64,000 nucleotides of DNA, from positions 339,237,106-339,301,105 of the forward strand of contig OY282558.1 in the NCBI GenBank assembly GCA_958295665.1, written 5' to 3'. Numbering within the stretch: the first letter of the stretch is position 1; the number at the start of each line of letters is the position of its first letter. The DNA is from Tipula vernalis (taxonomy: Eukaryota > Arthropoda > Insecta > Diptera > Tipulidae). This document shows, piece after piece, positions 57,441 through 64,000 of the stretch. Below the pieces are notes generated by a model. That model searched no databases, was not told the DNA's origin, and worked only from the letters and a program-made list of their open reading frames with translations. The position numbers and the translations under genes were made by a program.

Positions 57441-58066
57441 CGCCGGTGCTTAATTAATCGAACAAATGAGATAAATAGGCTTGTTGTTGATCATAACTCA
57501 GTCTGTAAAAACGCCAAAAAAAAACAAACAAGTAATGCCAAATGCTTGTTCTGAAACTGGTCGATTAGAAAGATTATCAAAATTAACGTGCGAATGCAGC
57601 TTGAGATAATTCGTCCATATTTACCTGCCCTTTTAGGTACATGTTAAACAGAGATGGGAACCAACAAATATTTGGATATGGTTCGGCTTTAGCTCAAAAA
57701 TAAATCAACCTTTTGTTCTTGGTTTTAGTTTTTAAAATTTTTAAGTTCTGGTTTTGGTTCAAAGCTAACTGGTTCAGAGACCAGAACGAGCGAAAAAAAG
57801 TTTGAATTGGTTTTTGTTTTGAACAAGCAATTTCGAGTTTACTTATAAATATGTTATTCGATTTTTGAGTTTTTTTATGATCTTAAGGTAAAATTTAGTA
57901 ATAATATCGTATTTAATTGATACATGAAAAGCTTTAAAAATTGTTGGTATTCGATAGATTTAGAAGGAAACCCAAATAAATGTTTTGAATACATATACAT
58001 ATTTATAAAATAATAATTAAATAAAGACTTAGCCTATCTAACGAAGGGCATTTATATTTCTACTTA
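57441..58066. other. Unassigned; GGTTTTGGTTC-rich patch 57640-57840
   Basis: The patch reiterates GGTTCGGCTTTAGC, TTCTGGTTTTGGTTC and AACTGGTTCAGAGACC, possibly a short interspersed repeat. Flanks are AT-rich. Confidence 0.4.
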
Positions 58067-58805
58067 GGCCGTGCCCGAATACTGTGATAATATCGTGATA
58101 AATAAGAATTTATGACATTTACTTGAGAAATTTTCCCCTACGCAGATATTTTTTTATTTTTACTGCCCGAATTCAATAATAATTTTTGCATGATAATTTC
58201 CCCCCCAATTTTTTTAAACCAAATCAAATGGAACAAAATTCCGAAGTAAGCAAAATTATTATACATTATTGTTGTAATGTAAAAATGCTTCGGGAATTAA
58301 TACGAGTATTATCAAGCGATTACCGCGATCCCGCAATCCGATTATTAGTCAAATATTAAGTGAAGAAACATTTAAGGATTTCTGGGGTATGTTTCACCAA
58401 ATTACAGATTTTTTATCACGCAAAATGCATGGATGGTAACTTTAGTTAGAGCTCATGACTTTATTTTATTGAGGCTTGCCAGTGAGACAAACCGTAGAAC
58501 GGTGGGAGCAGTAATAGAAATGCATAGCCAAACATTTACAGAATCAATTATGTTTCAAGTTATTAAGTAGCCGAAGAAGTTGTACACCTGTATTGAAAAA
58601 TGTGGTCGGAACTGACGATGGGACTCATGTTTTTTTCTTCAAATTTATTTTGTTGGTTGCTATATCTAATCACATTCAATACTAAAATATTTCACATGGA
58701 TATGTCAAAATGTATCATAGGCAACGATTGTAATAATTCGAATGAGTGTGTTTTATGTCAAAAATTATTACGTGTTACTATTTAACATGGTATTCGGGCA
58801 CGGCC
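58067..58805 (+). mobile_element. Decayed PIF/Harbinger element, TTA duplication
   Basis: Ends GGCCGTGCCCGAATACTGTG and the reverse complement of GGCCGTGCCCGAATACCATG. TTA lies at 58064-58066 and 58806-58808. The 739-bp length is well below an autonomous Harbinger of 2-5 kb. It retains transposase pieces, described separately. Confidence 0.9.
58380..58640 (+). pseudogene. Harbinger transposase (HARBI1-like) remnant
   Basis: FWGMFHQITDFLSRKM, then a LLRLASETNRRTVGAVIEMH segment with SQTFTESIMFQVI, mirror the helical region L-x-LRF-x-ATG...VG...S-x-x-TVSR. Then VVGTDDGTHVFF near 58600-58640 is the DDE nuclease box (usually IGAIDGTH). Stops and frame changes interrupt it and the rest of the nuclease is gone. 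Confidence 0.72.
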
Positions 58806-58808
58806 TTA

Positions 58809-59130
58809 GAATATAAAAATCTAACTTCAAATCAATATTTGCTTCAATTCTTATTAACATAATAAAAGCGGACGTCATCGAACGCGGTAATTATAGGATT
58901 TGTTTTGCTAAATCGCTGTTAAGACATGACATTTACATAAAAGAAAAAATTCGTCTTTACAGACAAAAAATTAATTTAAACAAAAAATGTGGCCAGTCGT
59001 AATTTTTGGGCTTGTATCGATGTTTGAAAGAACATTCTGAAAAGTCTACATTAGGGGTTCTTTCTCGGATTTCACCAGCTGTTTTGTTAAAATATGAGGT
59101 TTTCCTCTATTCCTCTTGATGATCTCTACT
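58809..59130. other. Spacer, AT-rich
   Basis: No features beyond scattered balanced-composition sequence. Confidence 0.4.
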
Positions 59131-59204
59131 TTCATTCAATTTAATAGTGTTTCAATTTAATAGTGTTTCATTCAATTTAATAGTGTTTCATTCAATTTAA
59201 TAGT
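59131..59204 (+). repeat. 20-bp minisatellite, about 3.7 copies
   Basis: TTTCATTCAATTTAATAGTG repeats head to tail, with the second copy missing four bases. Confidence 0.92.
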
Positions 59205-59274
59205 GACAAATATCATTTTAATAAAAAATTGAGCACTACATCTATGGAAATTGAATAAATTTGGTAAGAAAATA

Positions 59275-60650
59275 CATGTTCCGAAATCGGGACAAACGTA
59301 CACAACATTCATGTTCCGATTTTGGAACATTGTATTTTCTTCAGTACTATTATTTCATATTTGCTGTTATACATTTATATATTATCAAATATTCAATATC
59401 AAATAGAACTTCAAAAATGATTTCGAATGAAAAAAACGTAAACAATTTTTCACGTTGGATGAGTTGGCTTAAATTTTAAATGGATCCGACTCGGAATTTA
59501 ACTTTTCGAGCGATGAAGAAGTTCAGGGGCTACTAAATTTGGCCTCTCAAACTAATCTGAACGATATTCAATTTCCTTGCTTGGAACATTCTAGTAAAGG
59601 TATGCCGAATTTATCTCAAATTTAGTTTTAAATTTTAATTATTTATAAATTTTATAAAACGAATCTAATGATGAATAATTCGTCATAGATGAAAACCAAG
59701 CAGAAGTTCGCAGTTATCAGTTGCAGTCGGTGGCGGAAAAAGCTAACATAGAAAAAAATTGAATTTATTGATAATTTCAAGGGAAGGAATTTGAATTTAC
59801 TAAAAAAGCCGATATACAGTGGCGAAAAGAGAGTGATATGTTCCAATCGAGGAAAATTGAATTCGAAAAAGTCAAATACAGGTGGAAGATGATCCTTTAG
59901 AAGAGTTGGAGAAACCTCTGATGTACTTTAGTAAATATTATCCAGATGATTTCTTTAGAAATCATAATGAGGTATCATCGCGTTTTTCTTAAGTCGAAGA
60001 AATCGACAATTGAGAATAATATTTCATTTTGTAAATATGGATATGGATTTACTAAATTTTAGAATATGTTTGGCACGAGCTCTTATTGAAACGTGCACTA
60101 TGCCACAAGTACGACGTGGGCGGCAATCAAACACCGAGGAGATTTTCCAGCCCATGAAGCGAAATCGCAGTGATTTACGACCGCTTGACGATTTAAAATA
60201 TGACCACGTAGATCATCTGCCGCAGCCTGATCAAAAACCAGAGGGCCCTAGATGCAAACAGCTAGAGTGTAAATATAAATCCCATTTTTATTGTAAAAAG
60301 TGTACAGTCCATTTATGCCTTAATCGAGATAGGAACTGCTTTTCAGATTTTCATCGGAAGCCTTAAACTTCTAATAATTTTGTAATATTTGTAAAACCTA
60401 AGACTGTACTTGAATTCTAAAGTCTGAATAGTGAATTAATTTTAATATTATTCTTTATTATTTTGTATCGAAATAATTACTTGGTATGACAAATAACTTG
60501 TTTTCTAATGTGACTTTTTGAATTAAATTGGATTTAAACATTTATTTTCTATTTTTATGTTTGAAATAAATATATTTCCGTTGCCTTAAAAAAAAATGTA
60601 TTTTGAAGTTTTTCACCCTTTGTGGCAATTTGTTCCTAATTCGGAACATC
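59275..60650 (+). mobile_element. Internally deleted piggyBac-like element
   Basis: CATGTTCCGAAATCGGGACA at 59275 and the reverse complement of TTTGTTCCTAATTCGGAACA at 60629 are an inverted pair bracketing piggyBac coding pieces. A second TGTTCCGATTTTGGAACA palindrome lies at 59312. Exact outer ends and a TTAA duplication are unresolved; a TTAA lies at 60661-60664. The length of about 1.4 kb against the usual 2.4 kb reflects loss of the catalytic core. Confidence 0.65.
59480..60366 (+). pseudogene. piggyBac transposase remnant (N-terminus plus Cys-rich C-terminus)
   Basis: An acidic N-terminal stretch (GSDSEFNFSSDEEVQGLLNL) runs to 59600. An intron-like GTATGC to TCATAG segment may have been spliced. 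Frameshifted pieces follow: FTKKADIQWRKESDMF, then EDDPLEELEKPLMYFSKYYP with DDFF, the domain before the catalytic core. The core is deleted. The last frame (60010-60366) gives the piggyBac tail: LARALIETCTM, VRRGRQ, then CKQLECKYKSHFYCKKCTVH and LCL...CF-x-x-FH. That cysteine pattern is the RING/PHD-like zinc-binding domain that contacts the ends of the transposon. The three catalytic Asp residues are absent, so it is inactive. Confidence 0.87.
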
Positions 60651-60664
60651 CTGAGGAGCCTTAA

Positions 60665-60932
60665 CCTGGGCCCCGTTATTTCACAATTTGCTTTTTTTCA
60701 TCAGCTGATTAATATTCATGACTCAAAGGGTTACAGTGTTGTAACGTTAAATTCATTTCAAACTTTTGTAATCCAATAAGATTTTTACTACTTTTTCCTG
60801 AACGGGTCGGTTCACATCAATTTCAAGATGTTACATTCATTTCATTTTCGATGACAATATTTGTATTTCAACCTTCTAATTTTGTATTGGAATAAATACA
60901 TATTTATCAGCGGAGTTTAATTCGTTTGAAAA
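60665..60932. other. Spacer, AT-rich
   Basis: No features recognised. Confidence 0.4.
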
Positions 60933-61049
60933 ATGAATTAAATCCGCGACATTAAATTTTTTTAAAACTGACCTACTACCTACTAAGCTAAATTCGGGCG
61001 AAATTATGTATTAATTTTTAAAATATTACATGTCGCGGATTTAATTCAT
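60933..61049. repeat. Hairpin with perfect 20-bp stem
   Basis: ATGAATTAAATCCGCGACAT at 60933-60952 pairs exactly with ATGTCGCGGATTTAATTCAT at 61030-61049 across a 77-nt loop. Flanking GCGGAGTTTAATTCG (60911) and GGAATTAATTTCGCC (61059) look like extensions, so it is probably the core of a foldback MITE. Confidence 0.85.
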
Positions 61050-64000
61050 ATTGACAATGGAATTAATTTCGCCAAACAAATATTTTCGGCCGTGGAGTTC
61101 ATTCGTGACCTTGTAGTAGATTCCGGGTGCGTACATACAAAGGAAATTAATTAAACTACATGTAAGTTATAAATCAAATGCTTAGGTAATTAATTTTTAT
61201 ACTAATGAAAAATTCAATAATAAATAAATACAAAAAAATATTTAGAATTTCATTGTTGAGATACATGCAAATTAATCATAGACAGGTTATATAAATAGTA
61301 AAATATTATGTATCATATCTAATCTATACAGGAATTCATGTAATTATTCACACCTTGAGTATTTATAGTTAATATAAGCATTCTTAATGTTTAACGAATA
61401 AAAATAATAAGAAAATTTCAATATAAATAATAATTGCAAATAAATATTTATTTGAGTTTTTAAATAGCGCTTGTAGAGCAAAAATAAAAAACAGAATTGT
61501 TTTTGTATTACCATCAAGTGTATACAGGGTGTCTCTAAACTTATTCTACAAACCCAACGCAGCCGACTCTTAAAATTTTACTTAGGACAACTATTTTATA
61601 TAATTTCGTATTTTTCGGTAACTTAGCTCTACTAAAGTACAATACCACAACATAAGCCTTTATTTCTGTTCTAAAGTACCAAATCTTAATTATATGCTAT
61701 TAAATTTATCTTTTTAGAACACAAAAAGACATTAACCACATTTTATTTAAAAAGAGATGCTTATTCAAATGGGAAAATAAATAAATAAGTTTTATGATGC
61801 TATAATAATACGAATGTCCTGGATATGATCTATAATGAGTACTATGTATGTGTATACTAATTATGTTTTAATTGTTATTGCCTTTCTAGCTTAGCATATA
61901 CAAATCTATAAACATTTAAATAAGTTACCCTTTCTCAAGCAAACATATTTAACTTCATTACTCATAACAAATACCCTCGTCATATCCAACATATCCATCA
62001 ACAAAACATTTTTTTTTTTATTATTTATACAATATTTGATTTTCTTTATAATTATATGATATGACAAGAAAATGGAATACATTTTAAAAGATAAATTTGT
62101 GTTCGATTGTATTTTTATAGTTTTGTTTAAGTTTTAATTACTATGTGCGGTGCTGTGGTGTTGGAGTATAAAAATGGAAAACAAAAAGTTGAATAACCGT
62201 TTCTCGCATATATCTATAATATAAATAAGTAGTACACTACACTCAAACTTATACAGAAACAACATTATACAGAAATAAGTGAAGTACATGTATACGAGTA
62301 CATACAAATATATAATGATTTTTAATATCCGATAACAGAATCTTATATTATAAAAAAAAAAAAAATTTACAAAAGCGACGATGTTTTTTAAGACAGCAAA
62401 ACGTTGAATCTTTCGTCAGGACGCCTTTAAATTAGTCTATAATGCCATAATGGTAATACATAAGAATATGATCATAATCATCCAGAATGACATAAAACAA
62501 AATTCATAATGCTCTATTTGCGGACATTTTCAGTTCTAATTACAGTAACAAAATGAATATTTTCAAGGCTAGATTAATTTTAGATGTTGATGAAATGCAA
62601 GACGCAGAGGCAGAATGAAACATTTTTGTTTTATACTTATAAATAATATATGTAAGTATATGGCTATGCTACCAGAAATTAAATCAGCAAAGTAGGAAAA
62701 ATTGCGGTTGATACACAAATTGCTGCATATACACTTAGTATGCAAGTCGATTTCCAGAGTATTTTTGAATAACCTTAACCAAAGCTATAATTTTAAGTTT
62801 TATTTTAAAAATAGTTTTGCGAGTAGATTTTATATCTTTACAACACGTTTTCATTTCAAACGGAAGTTTTCTAATATAACTTGATCTTTAGTAAAAAAAT
62901 AAACTAAGACTGCGTAATAAAAAATAAACTAAATTAATTACAACCATAAAACTCGACTTTAAGCATCCAGGTTGTTTTTAAATAGGCATTATTTCAATTT
63001 TTCGCATACTCAATACGTAAAACTACATAAATTTAATAATCTATACATAGAACATGTACTGTTTTTTATTCGGTTTACCCTCCTTTTGAGAAAGGTAAAC
63101 GTATTTACCAAATTTACTGTATTTATTCCGACTATTGGGCCCACACCATATGATGTGGAAAAAACCATTTTCGATGGATTATATCAAATAAATCAACAAA
63201 TTTTCACGAATAAATTCATAATTAAATAACAATGACATTAAAAATGACATTTTCTTTTATAAGAACTGTTTTAAAATTTTTTATTTTTTTTATTTACGTT
63301 ACCAAGATGGTGCTCCATACTTGTAATGGTAATTTTACGTTTAACACTATTTCTATTAAAAATGCCAAAAGACACCTTTTTAAAATTTTAACTTAAGTAA
63401 AATTATGTTTTTTAAGTTTAATCATTTTTACCCAATTTTTTCGACTTTTCTCTTAATGCTGTTAAATTAATTTAGCGGTATTTGTTCCCCCACCTACGTC
63501 TTTTTACCCAAAAATATCAAGACCATGTGGCAACACCATTTGAATCTTAATTTTAATTAGGGAATCCACATATTAATTGTAAAAAAATTAGCCGCCTTCT
63601 CGGACGAAACGGTTTTTCTAAATTTGGACATCCCTTGACCAATTTCACAATTAATTAATCATTATTTGAAGCTACGACGAGTTGAACAGCAGTCAAAACC
63701 TCATTCTATATTATTCAACTCTGATACACTGTTGAAAACTCTTAAGCATTTAAATTAATCCGTACAAAGGGCATCCATAATGTTTTCAATTTCTGTTCTA
63801 AAGGTTAGTGTCGTTTGTTCAGATAACAACATTATATGAGCAACGTGGGAATTGGCGGATCTAATTCATAGTTCACTCAGTGCGTCAAACTGAAGCATCT
63901 TTGTGGACCATTCGAAAATCAGAGTTAATATTAATTATCTGTTGTAGCCGACGCCCATTTCCTCCCATTCTTCCCTCTACCTCGCCCATCCTAAATGGGT
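61050..64000. other. AT-rich stretch to the window end, nothing assigned
   Basis: An ACAGGGTGTCTCTAAAC sequence at 61523 looks like a mariner-type end without partner. The last 80 bases (TTCCTCCCATTCTTCCCTCT) are GC-richer and may begin another element or exon outside the window. Open frames at 62702-63229 lack motifs. Confidence 0.4.

Noticed and set aside
59275..59340. piggyBac left TIR beginning CCC at a TTAA
   Set aside because: The TTAA at 59218-59221 is not followed by a sequence matching the right end, so the true ends could not be fixed.
1..64000. CRISPR arrays, bacterial-type operons, tRNA genes, endogenous viral genes
   Set aside because: None seen: no regularly spaced identical repeats with unique spacers, no full tRNA cloverleaf, and no viral gene recognised. 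All RT-like sequences fit non-LTR retrotransposons.
63880..64000. Possible exon or non-LTR end at the right edge (GC-richer CCCATTTCCTCCCATTC)
   Set aside because: Too little sequence before the window ends to support any call.

Overview
This window is strongly AT-rich, repeat-dense, intron-like animal DNA, most likely from an insect. A higher dipteran is a reasonable guess, from the transposon mix (Tc1/mariner, PIF/Harbinger, piggyBac, Jockey- and CR1-like elements) and the recurring ACGAGTAT/CATACATACATA simple sequence; this is inference only. There are no bacterial-type genes, operons or CRISPR arrays.

The only host coding sequence I can support is a pair of adjacent minus-strand exons (6810-6922 and 6178-6360), separated by a 449-bp intron. 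They have good splice sites and compatible phase. Joined, they encode the start of an ADAM-type (M12B reprolysin) propeptide. No later ADAM exon is seen at lower coordinates and no signal-peptide exon at higher coordinates, so almost everything from 6923 to 64000 may be one very long 5' intron, or intron plus upstream DNA.

The rest is mostly dead or non-autonomous mobile elements. 0-5.3 kb: 3' end of a Jockey-like retrotransposon, a palindromic MITE, and a complete but decayed IR/DR-type Tc1 element. 8.5-11.4 kb: TTAATGCA-motif cluster, a CR1-like endonuclease/RT relic, and a pogo-type MITE. 11.6-14.6 kb: GTTGAG-rich degenerate sequence around a tandem array of about 109-bp units. 18-24.4 kb: two non-LTR relics, two mariner-like relics, and a foldback MITE inside a second copy of the GTTGAG/CAACTC repeat family. 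24.7-26.5 kb: two terminal-inverted-repeat elements sharing a TTA target duplication. 28.3-31.4 kb: Tc1 relic, a 1.3-kb CAACTC array and two MITEs. 35-44 kb: a small MITE, a transposase relic, a 5S rRNA-like pseudogene and a Tc1 fragment. 45-58 kb: a possible hAT-like element, a new-looking family with about 7-bp target duplications (two copies), another small MITE, and mariner and RNase H relics. 58-60.7 kb: a decayed PIF/Harbinger element and an internally deleted piggyBac relic.

Three short blocks look exon-like but unassigned (15737-15804, 27792-27817 and 32976-33099). No intact autonomous element was found, and nothing forms an evident multi-gene system. The most interesting signals are the ADAM exons with the very long flanking intron, the TTA-TSD element family with a third internal terminus, the CAAAGC-TIR family, the oppositely oriented CAACTC/GTTGAG arrays and the 5S-like relic.
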